DNA of 64,000 nt, taken from NCBI GenBank assembly GCA_022818135.1, contig JAFMSR010000008.1, forward strand, positions 5,387,679-5,451,678. Reading direction: 5' to 3'. The notes under the pieces were generated by a model. It was not told the DNA's origin. It worked only from the letters and a program-made list of their open reading frames with translations, and searched no databases. The stretch comes from Saxidomus purpurata. Lineage: Eukaryota > Mollusca > Bivalvia > Venerida > Veneridae. A program made the position numbers and the translations under genes. Positions within the stretch are counted from its first letter, which is position 1. Every line of letters starts with the position of its first letter. This document shows, in pieces, positions 35,046-47,299 of this stretch.

Positions 35046-36401
35046 ACTCATTTGATATGATTGAAAATGGGCATTAAACATTAAAAGAAATAGCTTTATA
35101 GCAAAAATATTAAATGAAATGTAATGAATTAAGTTGAAATAATTTTAAGTAATCTCATGAAGCTAATTGGCAGTGTAAGTTTACATGTTCAGTTGTTTTT
35201 AAAAATTTATTAATGTTTTCAAATACCTTAATATTTGAATATCTGTCAGGAGTAAAGTCTAAACTTGGTATTTCGTCTTAATTTTAACCTGTGGCAAATT
35301 GAAAATCACGAAATTTCGCATAAAGTGTACTAGCTGTAGTAGACTATATTATACAGGCTCATAGTAGTAAAAATCTATAAAAAAAAAAAGCAACATTCCC
35401 TGGCAAGTTTTAAATAAAAATTGAGAAATTTTGATATAAATTTTAGCTACACTTGTCTTTTTTTTCTGATCGAGAAGCTTTGTAATACAATATGTACAAA
35501 TTAATATAGACTTATTTTAAATAATATCATATTCATTCCTAATTCAAGTCTAACTCAAGCTCAAAGAACTGTGTTGAATAATTTGGTTTCATGTAAGTAC
35601 AGGTTTTAGGTCTGAATGTATTACAGGAACAAGCAAATTTATTGCAAGGGAGCGTTAGTAAACCGCAGCAGTAAGTTTATTATCTCCCCACAAACAAAGT
35701 TTGGAGGTATATAGGAGTCAGCTGGTCAGACAGTCGGTTGGTCAGTCAGTTTGTATGTTGATCCGTCAGTCGGTTGATCAGTCAGTTTGTGTGTTGTTCA
35801 GTCAGTCGGGACAGCTCCATAATGTCTCAACCCCTTGAAGATTATTCTTGAAATTTGAGTCAAATGTTCATCTTATCAAGATGACGTAAAGAACTTATAT
35901 TCAAAGCCTGTTGGCTTAAGGTCACACTTTTAATAGGAGTCTTTGGTTTTTAGTGTCCCCTCAATTCGAAGGATTTCCATGAACATTTGGTCAAATGTTC
36001 ATTTTAACAAGGCAACGTGTAGAAACCATGTCCCAAGCCAGCTAGGACAAGGTAAGGTTTTCAAGGATTTTTGGTCAAATGTTTAACTCATCAATACGAC
36101 ATGCAGAACACATATTTCAACCCCATCAGCTCCAGGTCATACCTAGGGGTGATTCATTTTCAAGATCTGCTCCATATCTTTTCACCCCTTAAAGGATTTA
36201 AATGAATCTTGATATGAACGTTCAACTTACCAAGACCATGCAAGGGTCAAAGGTCATGAGACTATATTTCTCAAACCTATTGAAGGATTTTCTTGAAGGT
36301 TGGGTCGAAATGTTGCCTCGATCAAGGTTAATGTCACATTTTTGTGGCCAAAGCTTATTAAACTCTGTGTTACATACACTACACTATACCTTGATGACAC
36401 C

Positions 36402-36658
36402 GACATTTTGATATATGACATGACCCACTTCTATGAAAGGTGTGAAAAAAACGGTTTTTCGCCGATTACGGCCGACCGGTTGACTTTTTCCGGAATTTTC
36501 TTGCACCTCCTTAAAGCACTCGCCGAGCCCGACATTTTGATATATGACATGACCCACTTCTATGAAAGGTGTGAAAAAAACGGTTTTTCGCCGATTACGG
36601 CCGACCGGTTGACTTTTTCCGGAATTTTCTTGCACCACCTTAAAGCACTCGCCGAGAC
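36402..36658 (+). repeat. Exact-period tandem duplication, 2 x 129 bp
   Basis: Two nearly identical 129-bp units (starts 36,402 and 36,531) lie 100-350 bp upstream of the gene B start codon. Gene A lacks them. The unit is 43 codons and stays open on both strands (for example YDMTHFYERC on the plus strand), so a spurious repeat ORF results. The copies differ at one or two bases, so the event is recent. Confidence 0.75.
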
Positions 36659-36755
36659 ACGCGTCTTAAATCTCTACCGTAAACGATCATTTCACTGAAA
36701 GCCACAGAAGGTGTAGAAAGTAAAGTTTTTTATAGAAAGTTTAACTCGAGAAAGG

Positions 36756-39134
36756 ATGGACAGGAAATTCGTGTTGGTACTTCTTGGAGTGTTCTTCATC
36801 GTCGGTCTGCACAATGTGAAGTCACAATGTATGTACCTTATTTTTCAATATACATATAATAATCGCATTTTTATTTGCAGAACTCTTTGAAACTATTGTC
36901 TCAATGCAAATTAATGCATTTCCATTATTATAACATTCTGCCATCGGATACTTTTCTCCAGGTGGGGGGATGGGGTAAAGTTTTGATATATTAGTCATGT
37001 ATAAGTATTGAGGGTTTAATCTTATATTTTTGTCCGCAATCGTCGATTAAGTCTTTAAAACTTGAATTATGTTTTAGTGTTGGTGAGGGGGAACACTTTT
37101 TACAGCATCATAATGTTTGTTTTAAAGCATATCAATATCTATTTCAACTTGATTGTTAACTCGATTCTGTCTCCAATTAAATTGAATTACACTTAACAAA
37201 ACTATAAATTAACAAAAATCTCAACAGATACATTTGAAGTAATGGCAAATAATGTTATGTAATAATTTTCATTTTTTAAAGTGGATGTTTTCAATTTAAT
37301 ACCCAAGGTGATTAGTTTCCATTTTCATATTTTTAAATTTTGATATGAATTGACAAATCAAATTTATTTTTGGCTTACTGTCTGTCCATCTGTGCGAAAA
37401 CTTTGTAATGTGATTATGTAAACACAGAGATCGGCTGCTTTATGTTGGGAAATGCAATTTCAGAATAGATAACATAACTTACTGTCCACTGCTGTGAGCT
37501 TTGGGGGAAAGTCACTTGAAATTTATTTCAGTTATTGCAATGTTTCATTGAGTCGATGTATGTTTCTCGTGTTCATTTCTTTATGTATATGAGTGCTTTA
37601 AATAGATTTTCTTCTATCGATAGTGAGATAATGGCTAGTTAACTGCTAGTATATCAAGGAGATATCATTTATCTGGATACACACCAGAAAAGAATGAAAC
37701 TTAGTTCTGATAAATGCGATTAATTTTGATAAACATTCAAGGTTAATATTGTATGAAGAGCAACTTTGATGAATGAATATTGTGGAAAACCATACCTAGG
37801 TCATTTATGGGACTATTAATTTATACCAGATAACATTTTATTATGGGATGAAACCTATTACAGCTAACTATGCATAAAACTTATATAATATAGAACTGTT
37901 CTATACAAAACATTACATGTGGAATCTTCCCGCCTTATGTCAATGTGTGTGTGACTCATACAACGGCTGTGATATTATTAGCTCTCAGCTAATGGAGAAG
38001 CTGCCAATCATTGTAGAGGCAAATCAAATCTTGAAGCAGACATCACTAGTCTTTTCTCCTAGAAGTCACACTTTTAGACAAGCAATGAACTTTATATTTT
38101 CAGACATAATGACATTTATGCTAAAGAACATTTGTGCTAAATTTCAAACAAATCTATACTTTAATCTCATAAAATTTTTTATTAAAACCTCCTATGTTGT
38201 TAGCTCAGTGTATGCAAAGCAAGTGGCCATTTCTCTACCTGAGCCCTTTTTAAAGTTCTTCCTCGGCCTTTAAAAGTAACATTCTGTGATATTGGATGGG
38301 CGAAAAAAATCGATTATTTTTGTAATATATTAGTCGTCAGATAAATGGATTTATTTTGTGAATTTCGGTTTGTATGGTCATGTCATCGAATCGATCCTAA
38401 AACAAAGAGTTGATGGTGAAATTGTTTAAAGTTTGCAGTCATTCTGATATGTTTGTGATATGTGCTAAATTTCATAACGACTTGTTTCCGATTAGATGAC
38501 TTATTGCGCAATATATACTTAGGGGCGTTAGAAGTTTCGATTAGTTTATTACTTGCGGCTTTCGTGACTAAATTAGTATAAACTAAATAATCCACTTTTA
38601 CAGCTTAACTTTTAAACCATACACAAACATGTCCTTGACAGTTTTATAACTAATTGGTTCGGCCTAGATCTGGTATTTATCAACAATGTACTTCGGTCGA
38701 GTTTGACTTCAACTACATCTTGCAACAAAATTCTACTGATATCGAAAATAAATTTGCCATTTCTTTCTTTTAGATGTTTGTACTTGCAAGACGGATTGTC
38801 AATATGGAACTGTTGGCGAAGATTGTTCTCCGTCATGCACCAATGGCCAAGTGTGTTGCTGTTTACAACGCTCCATAAAAGGCAAGTTATTTCCTTCATG
38901 TATCTGGTATGATAATGTGACAGTGACACATCCGAAGGCAAAAATATTATTGTGAAAAATTATTTCCAAAGATAACTAAAGGATTAAATAATTATGATAA
39001 TAATGGCTTACAGTCCAGATATATCAATCCCTAGTCCAGTACATGTAACTGTTAGCAAAACTTTGACTGTATGAGCATCGAAATTTGTCACTCTTATGTG
39101 AACTTATTATCTTATTATTTCAGGTAAAAGATAG
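36756..39134 (+). CDS. Cysteine-rich secreted peptide, copy B
   Basis: Exon 1 (36,756-36,828) encodes a signal peptide almost identical to that of copy A (MDRKFVLVLLGVFFIVG) and ends in phase 1 before GTATGT. The 1.9-kb intron is three times that of copy A. Exon 2 starts at 38,774 after CTTTCTTTTAG and encodes VCTCKTDC, GEDCSPSCTNG, then VCCC. Its 3' end is ambiguous. A consensus GC donor (AG|GCAAGT) at 38,882 joined to 39,124 gives 63 residues, eight cysteines and an ending GKR, which is an amidation-type signal. A GT donor at 38,900 gives 69 residues, nine cysteines and an ending CKR. Read-through stops at 38,953-38,955. The span assumes splicing to the TAG at 39,132. Secretion is well supported; activity is unknown. 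Confidence 0.7.
37917..38273 (+). CDS. Unrecognised 118-codon open frame in the gene B intron
   Basis: This is the longest plus-strand ATG frame in the peptide array region outside the duplicated tandem. It has Cys at the N-terminal end (LCQCVCDSYNGC) and a hydrophobic C-terminal third. It is absent from U1 and U3 introns. I recognise no domain; it may be a transposon fragment or chance. Confidence 0.2.
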   Translation: MWNLPALCQCVCDSYNGCDIISSQLMEKLPIIVEANQILKQTSLVFSPRSHTFRQAMNFIFSDIMTFMLKNICAKFQTNLYFNLIKFFIKTSYVVSSVYAKQVAISLPEPFLKFFLGL

Positions 39135-39206
39135 TGAGAGAGTCGAGACAATGGAACAAACAACAAGGACGTCATGAAATGGATACTTATTGTGAATTAT
39201 TATTAA

Positions 39207-39212
39207 AATAAA
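39207..39212 (+). promoter_or_regulatory. Polyadenylation signal AATAAA (gene B)
   Basis: It lies 73 bp after the predicted TAG of copy B. The equivalent AATAAA in copy C is at 53,869-53,874, while copy A has lost it by a base change in the same stretch. Confidence 0.5.
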
Positions 39213-41242
39213 TTATTTACAGCATTCATTTGGTGGTGATTTTTTAGCTTTACTGGAAGAAGTTTATATTATTGAATCTTCCTGTCGATGCTAAAATGCT
39301 ATAACAAAGAAGTCCCAATTTAAAATTTAAATGACTATCAAAAGTAATATGTCTGATTAATTAAAGTATGTTCGGTAGGTTCGATCCCCACTACGGCCAT
39401 GTCGGTTGTGTCCTTAGGCAAAACACAAATAATTCAACATTGCCTCTCTCCCTCTATGACGTTGATGTTGATTCCATCTGGAATGGGTCTCGAGAGCGTT
39501 TTATCTAAGTTGTAAGAACATGTTTCGCAATCGAAAATAAATAAATTAGTATAAATCAATTAAAGTTTGGATATAATATGATGTAGTGTAACTTCGAAAA
39601 GTCTTCGCGAAATTCGGCTTAGCAACAGATTTGTTATAAACCGTCAAGAAAATAAATAAAAGCACCGAAAGTACTGGTAGAGCGATGACCTTAAACAACA
39701 GTAGAGGTAGTTAACGCACATAAAACCATTCTCTAGTTTTCCTTAGCACGGTATTTTGTCATTTTGTAAAAGAATAGCACAATGTCTCTAGATTTTTTAT
39801 CAATAAGAATCAAGCCAGATCCTAATTCTCTAATCATTTCAAAACAAATACTATTTGTAGATAGGACAAACTGTAAGCAGTTATGGGTTCATAACAGGAA
39901 CAAAATACATGAAGAGCTATTATTGAAGTCCATCTCATTGGTCAAGTGGTTAAAGTTGATGACTTGAAATCACTGTAACCTGTCATGCATAGATCAATGG
40001 TTATGGATTCGAACTCTACTACAAGCCATGTGCCTGTATGCGAGAAAGTTGACAGTTTCTTACGGAGAATAGGAGTCTAGTACTGGTTTTACCCAGGAAC
40101 AATGGTTCGGTGAACTATTAAAATGGCCGAAATATGTTGGAACAGGCTTTAAATTCTTACAACAAGCTATCACTAAATATATAGTCTCATAACCTTTGAC
40201 CCTTAATTGTGACATTGATCTTAAGCTGGCACAGTTGGAACATATGTGTTACGTGTCACATTAATACTCTGAAGATTTGACCTAATTTTATTGTCAATCT
40301 TACTAAGGGCCAAGGAGGTAAGGTCTAATAAGCTTCGACCCCAAAATGTGACCTTGATCTTGATCGAGGCAACATTTCGACCCAACCTTCAAGAAAAGCC
40401 TTCAAGAGGTTTGAGAAATATAGTCTCATGACCTTTGACCCTTGCATTGTCTTGGTAAGAAGAACATTCATATCAAAATCATTAAAATCCTTTAAGAGGT
40501 TAAAACATATGGAGCATACACTGAAAATAAATCGTCTCTAAGTATAACTTTGAGATGATGAGATTGAAATAAGAACAGAATTGGATAAACTTTATTTCTA
40601 ATCAGGGGTCAATTACCGTGACATTAAATCACAAAGTAAATATTTAACAAATAAATAAAGATAGTAATGTAAACAAGACTGAATTAGTATTGGTATAACA
40701 CATTAAAGAAGTCCTAACCTGGGCAGTATATATGAGATGGTAGGTGGCCGTGGGTTTTCTCTGGGTTCCTCCAGCAATAAGGTACGTCACTATATATGCC
40801 AACACCTGTGCAGTCAGTTCAAAATGTTTGCATTAGCTCATGTTTATATTTGTTGTTTGTATCCTTCGACTTTTAATAAGGTTATTATTATTTTTTAACA
40901 CAACTTAATTATTGACTCTTCTCTTGGGTCATCATGAAAGGCATATAAGCCCCTAGTCATTTCACCTTAGATGATTCAGGCTCCATAATCAGATATGATG
41001 CTTGCAATTCAATGTAGGAGGAAAGGAAATTAATCAATTATATCTTTAATATGAATTTTCAAGTTTTTCGACGAAAAAAAAAAATTGATATTAATAGTTT
41101 CACCGGTTTGACATTTTTTATTCAGTCATTTAAGTATTTCAACTTAATTCATCACATTTCAGTTCACATTTTTGCTATATAAAAGCTATTTCTCCAAATG
41201 TTTGATGCCCATTTTCAATCATATTAAACAAGTAAAAAACAA

Positions 41243-41430
41243 CTAGTCCGTTGTCCGTGCTCCAGTGGTTAATGCTAAGGACTACCAATCCAGAGGTCTC
41301 TTCTTCGAATTCCGATTCGGGTACCTGAAATTACAGAAACGCTTTTCAGTGTTTCCAACCCATATGTTTGTATGTATGAGTTTTTATTGTTGATACCCAT
41401 ATGACCAACGCCCCTATAAGACTTTAAATA
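41243..41430 (+). repeat. SINE family C copy (U2)
   Basis: The head GCTCCAGTGGTTAATGCTAA and the GTACCTGAAATTACAGAAAC body are present. Families B and A, which follow it in U1, are missing here. Confidence 0.65.
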
Positions 41431-41572
41431 TTTTAAGTTTCGGGGGATAGTGCAAGATACAACAATCTAAACCATACCAAACTGCACACAAAGTTAATCA
41501 TATTTTAAGTTTCGGGGGATAGTGCAAGATACAACAATCTAAACCATACCAAACTGCACACAAAGTTAATCA
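41429..41572. repeat. Perfect tandem duplication, 2 x 72 bp
   Basis: Units start at 41,429 and 41,501 and each end in GTTAATCA. They appear identical, so the duplication is recent. U3 has a single copy at ~56,222-56,292. Confidence 0.8.
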
Positions 41573-42900
41573 AGAGGTGAAATGACTACTGTAGAGGTGA
41601 AGTCATGTATACTAACTGCTCAACTCCTAGCTAAAGCACGTGGTGTTACATTAGATATTGTTAATGTTATATTGTCTACTGTTGATAATTGGTTATCCCG
41701 GGGGTATTTCTAACTTGTGTTTCCTTATTGTATGTGGATCACTCGTTGTTTAGTATCGAATGACCGAGCTTAGTAATTAAACTTCTTTCGTTTTAGAGTT
41801 GGATTTCGTGTCATCCGGCGCATGGTCGGCAAACAAAAAGGAAATTTACTATCGAAGTATTCTAGATATAATCAGGTCAGAGCAAAGTATTGAATGAAAA
41901 GATATTATATAATTAAATAGAACTGTCAAGAAGTTATAAGTACTTTTACCTTTATGATTTTTTGCTTAGACTTCAGCGATCGCATCGTCCGCAAAAATGC
42001 ATGTCTGACGTAATAATTTCATCCTTCCAACTAAAAACAAAAACTTATGTCAACATCACCACCCTAATCATAACAAACTTTTGAAGTGGATAGGTACACA
42101 TATACATGTCTCTTGTTACATCTCATGCATGTTTTTATCGAATGGTTTGTATAAACTCATGGAACTTTTTACAGATGCGGAGGTATGAGAATCATATTGT
42201 AATTTGGTGAAAGGTAAATTTCTGGATTTTCTGGTATACTCATGACGTCATCGCTCTAAAATGCTAAAATGTTGTACACAATATACTAAAATCGGTTTCT
42301 TCAGGCGAGTTTGAGTATCACGTTGATAGTGCGCAATTTTTTTATTTATGTCATATCAGGTTATATTTTACTTTACCTCTAAAAGTTTGAATTATTATAA
42401 GTCTCTCAAAAGTCCTTGATTTTGTATAAATTTATCAACATTATAAACTATGTTCAAGGAAGATTTGATAAATTTTCAACGTGCTGCAATGCACGTTCTC
42501 CTTTCTAGATTATCTTCTTAAGTAAAGTGTTAATTTGAAGGAAAATCTTAAGATTTGACTTAAGATGCTACTGGAATACGATCCTGGACCAACATAAAAA
42601 TGTTTGCACATAATAAAGTGATGTTCTCTCTTAACATAAAAATGTTTGCACTTAAAAAATAACGTTCCTACCTGACATAAGATAACATAAGGACATACCG
42701 ATATGATTTTACAATGTATACATCAAATTTAATGCTGTTAATGCCTTTGGCAGAACATACAAAAATGGCCAAGCGGTCAATGTATGTTTTGGCTTTTTGA
42801 TCTGACACGCTTTATGTTGCATACAATACTAAAAGTGTGTACTTAATTCAGGGATTTTCATATACTTTTAATTAATTTCAACATTTAACATACATATATG

Positions 42901-43530
42901 CTACATTGCGCCATTTGCTATTTGTATAAATCATAACTGAATATTAACGTGAAGTAAAATAGATCATAAGCACGCGCATTTTTGTACGTTTTATTTGCAT
43001 TTAATTTCTTTTTTTTTTATTATTATAGTTTGGTCTTCAAATATAGCCATGACTATATATGTATCAAATGTCATTATGGCTACAACATATGGGTGCAAAC
43101 AGTATGAAAACTTACAGAATGCGGTTGCAAATAGCGATCTTTTTCGAAATTTGGCACGGGCTAAAAGGTATAACTTCCCCTGTAACTTAATGTTATTGTT
43201 GTGAAGCATGGCGGCATTAATTAAATGTTTGTTTTAGACATTTATTCACGTGTCGTGACAAGGCTCTTATTTTGGTCATCTTGAGTTACTATAGTCTTCG
43301 ACTCTATCCTGTAAAAATGTGCGACTTTGGAAACAGGAACATTATTCAAGACCAAAACATGTATGTATGATGATTATTGAGGTTACAGGAATGATAAGAC
43401 CTTTACGCATATAGTGTATGTAAATTTTGAAGGAAATCGTTATTTCATTACCGCGTTTTCGTTTTGCTATAATCCTTACAAGAGGCATAATCTTGATCAT
43501 TTGTTTTGAATAAGTACTTTATCGAAAACT
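42901..43530. other. Spacer between U2 and the V2 inversion, nothing recognised
   Basis: Overlapping 70-codon frames on both strands at ~43,000-43,205 are not recognisable. No splice-supported exon was found. Confidence 0.4.
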
Positions 43531-43539
43531 ATTGTCTCA

Positions 43540-44650
43540 AACTATGCAACACCTGGCGTTCATTTCGACTTATAAACCTTTCTTTTGAAGTATTTGAGTT
43601 TTCATGTCACAATGTAACATATATTAGTTTTGTTGACATACTGTTCATTTGTATTTCGGGTGCAGTTTGACACTGTCTAACATTGTACAGTGTCAGAAAT
43701 ATCAGTGGGGAAAATCAGATTCATTAAAAGTTGTCTCTTAAGCTACCTAAGGGAACTATTTGGTAGAGGTACCTAGTGGCATGATTATGAAAGTGGCCTT
43801 AAAGTAGTAGTTTAGTTTAATTATTTCTTGTAAAACTGTTTAAAACATGCATCTCTTCACCTATCTAAGAACGTTACTGAAATCAATCAAATATCATGCT
43901 TTACAGCTCTTGTTAAAGTTATGTCCCGAAAAAAATGAAACCAAACTTATGTATACAAATGAGCTGCGTGACCCATTGTCATGGTCGAAGGAGTTTTTAT
44001 TTGAAACACTTGCCAATTACATTGCAAATTATTGAGTCTAAATTTATTACAAGGACTTAACGTACGGCGAAATCGCCAAGAACGCATTAGACCACTTGCA
44101 TATCGCAACAACCTCAGACAAGGTCTCGCAGGTAACCGATAATAAGTGTCTTCTCAACACCAAACCTTAATTAACAAGGCTTATGAATAAAATACATGAC
44201 AACACTGACTATAAGCACTGAGCTGTACCGTTTTCCAGGGATCACAGTTCGATCAACAGCTCCAAAGTGCCATAAAACATTACAGATATATTAATCGGTG
44301 TGTAACGAGTATCCGATAAAACAAAGTTATGACCCTTGACGTAGCAAAATATTGCCATTTGGAGTGTATGGTTGTATGTCATTAAACATTTTAGAAATAT
44401 TAAGTAGTTCGAAGTTGTTTACCGTGGACTTTCAGGTAAAGTCAAATAAATTATATTTAAAAAAAGAGCAGAAGTAATCAACCTGTGAAAGGGGTCCATT
44501 TGAGATATGATAGTACTCTCAAATGGAGTATTTTGCTACGTCAAGGGTCATAACTTTGTTTTATCGGATACTCGTTACACACCGATTAATATATCTGTAA
44601 TGTTTTATGGCACTTTGTTTTAAACTTTTGGAGGTACGTACAACACAACC
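43540..44650. repeat. Inverted copy of the V1 left end and snap-back junction
   Basis: Positions 43,540-44,400 are largely the reverse complement of 31,330-31,890. From 44,519 the same sequence runs forward again (TTTTGCTACGTCAAGGGTC), so 44,250-44,400 and 44,519-44,650 face each other. This is a palindrome at the start of V2. Confidence 0.7.
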
Positions 44651-44672
44651 GTTTGAAAGGAGTATGCTCTTT

Positions 44673-44998
44673 CACGGTGGGGAATCACGTGACTTTTATG
44701 ATAGCTGCAACGGACAAAATGGCCGTTTAATTTCGTCGCTTCGGATGGATTTTGTCAGGTATTTGAATACTTGCACGTTGCATTGTCTCCCAACACAAAT
44801 ACCAGCTTATGCGGAATGTTTGCCAAGGACTATGGTAGAGTTATCAAAGAAATTGGCAAACATTCCGTATAAGTTGATATTGGTGTTGGGAGACAATGCG
44901 ACTTGAAAGTATTCAAATACCTGACAAAATCCATCCGAAATTAAACGGCCATTTTGTCCGTTGCAGCTATCATGAAAGTCAAGTGATTCCCCACCGTG
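44673..44998. mobile_element. 326-bp fold-back (MITE) element with 5-bp target duplication
   Basis: The ends CACGGTGGGGAATCAC and GTGATTCCCCACCGTG are perfect inverted repeats. The two ~150-bp arms are near-complete reverse complements around a ~25-base loop. TCTTT flanks both sides (44,668-44,672 and 44,999-45,003). The paralogous V1 site at ~31,990 has a single TCTTT and no insert. The open frame crossing it is an artefact. Confidence 0.85.
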
Positions 44999-47299
44999 TC
45001 TTTGTAAAGTAATAAAGATATCGGATCACAACAGGGCTAAATTCTGCCCCCTATTCTAAAATTGCCAAAAAATGAGGAATCATTGAAGGTGAGTCCATGA
45101 TATAGACTTCTGTATCCCTAGAGCATGTGTTACACAACAAAACCAGTAACTTTATCATCTGGTAATAAAATTGAAATCTCCTAACCTCCTGGCATTGAAA
45201 TAAGACTTTTACAGAGAAAGCTTACCAGTTTATTAAAACCAATATGATTCAAAGGTTCTAGTTAGTTAACTTCTTTAATTTGTTGTGATAGTTTTAAAAA
45301 ATATTTCAATTACTTTATTAGGCAAATAAGTTATTTGAACTAAATGAATTCTTAAAAAGAAGCCATTGCATTTTAATGGATTACAAAAATTAGAATACAT
45401 TAAACCACTCAGTGTTCTTTTTGAATATGCTACATCGTATATTGTAAGTTAAAATACGTCCCCGTGATGTGAATATTTTTGCGGGTAGTCCAAATTCATA
45501 TCATTGTGTAGAAATATAATTTATTTCGGGTATGCAACATTCGGAATAGCATTTTACTCTGCAAGCTTGGTAAGATTTGATCCAAAACATTTAAAATTAA
45601 TTAAGATAGATGCGGCAATTAAAATAGAATACCGTTTGATAACGTGATGGATGTTCGGGGAATATTTTTCGGATAGGTCGGACGTTCTAAAGTTACGCGG
45701 ATTTTGAATTCGCGATGATATTGATTCGCGAAAAATAGCGAAAATAAAAACATCGCAAATAATACCGGATTAACAGTATTCAAGTTTAGAACTCACTGAT
45801 GCTATTTTCCCTAAATCATGCTCGTACTGCATGAAACAGAGAAGGACACGTAGAGTTTTGTCCCTTGCTTGTTTCGTCGTGCCCTTGACATCAGGTTCTT
45901 GGTGTTCTAACTTCAAAAAAATTATGAGTACGTTCTCCGTTTTATTTTAAACTTTGTTTGATTTAAGGTATTGCGTTAAAAATGTTATAACGTAGCAGGG
46001 CTTATTTCATTTACACAATTTAATCTTAGATCGAGTCCGAGGATACAAAGAATAGCCAAACAAAGGTGGGTTTCCTCTAAATTCAACGGGAATGAAACTC
46101 TTCTACAGATTAATTTTTATTTTGGTTAAAACTATGGTAGTGTTCTTATTCTAGGAGTATAAATCAATGATTATTGTCTTTCTTAAAATTATGATGGTCA
46201 CCTTGAACGGTGAAATCACTTTAATATTTTTAAAAGGCCGTCATTTCTCATAGATGGATGATTCATCCTCCTGTGTGTAAGTCTGCCAGATGTTGTCTCC
46301 ACTGTTCGATGGTGTTCAGGAAGTACTTTATGTGTTATGTCCTCTTACGATTTTACAGAAAGACATTTTCCTAATCTTACGGAGATCGACTTCAAAGGAT
46401 ATAAATGAGTTTGAACATACCATGTTGATTTGTCATAATCGTGAGATGTACAGATGTGCAGTATAGCATTTTAATCTGAATGCTTCTGAAAAAAACAATC
46501 AATACATATGCACAATTTTTAATGACACAGCTTGTAACTTAATAGAAGTCCATTTAATGCACGCAAAGATCAATATGTGCTCATTATAAGAGCGATGACG
46601 TCATCATCGCTCTATAGTTAACAGTATACCAGAAAATTGAGAAATTTAACTTTCATCAAAATACAGCCTCCGCGTCTGTAGTAAAGAGTTCCGTAAGTTT
46701 ATACAAACCATTCGATAAAAACATGCATGAGATGAAACAATGCACATGTATTTGTGTACCTATTTCAATTCGAAACCTTCTTATGAGGGGAAGCAACAAA
46801 ATATAAACGGAAAAGTATGCATAACTTCTTTAAAGTTCTATCTAATTATAAATATCTTTTCAGATATTAATTTTCTCAAACCTGATTATATCTAGAATAC
46901 TTCGATAGTAAATTATCTTTTTGTATGCCGACAGGTGCGCCGGATGACACCAATTCCTTCTTGAAAACGAAAGTGTTTAATAACTACGCTCGGTCATTCG
47001 ATACTGAACAACCAGTGATCAACATACAATAAGAAAATAGAATTAAGTAATGCCCTGAGTATTAATATTACGATAACCCATTATCAACAGTAGACCATAA
47101 AACATTGATAATTATAATACAGTTGAGTAGTCGGTACGTACACATGACTTTAACCCTGTAGTAGTCATTTCATCTCTTTATTATTCTGTGTGCAGGGTGG
47201 TATGGTTTAGATTGATTAGAATTTCAGCCGACCCTAGGAGTTCCCCTTAGGTGAAACAGGTTGAAGAAACAGATGCAAACATTGGAATACGGATTTCTT

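Larger units (their letters stand above)
31330..36385. repeat. Segmental duplication block V1
   Basis: V1 matches V2 (~44,400-49,378) in the same orientation over most of its length, for example 32,760-33,900 against 45,450-46,615. Its first ~550 bp also occur inverted at ~43,540-44,400. From ~33,871 rightward it is the reverse complement of the U tails (for example 33,880-34,220 against 41,850-42,260, and 34,270-36,385 against 27,650-30,760). It joins directly to the upstream flank of peptide gene B. Confidence 0.8.
36385..42900 (+). repeat. Segmental duplication block U2
   Basis: U2 carries peptide gene B and a tail paralogous to U1 and U3. The U2-U3 match continues to 42,260-42,900 against 56,980-58,760. 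It starts where V1 ends, with CTATACCTTGATGACAC matching the flank of gene A. Confidence 0.8.

Noticed and set aside
36300..36698. 132-codon open frame with internal 43-residue repeat
   Set aside because: It results from the 129-bp tandem duplication, is open on both strands, and has no counterpart upstream of gene A.
44607..44906. 99-codon open frame
   Set aside because: It runs through the arms and loop of the fold-back element; the sequence is explained by the inverted repeat.
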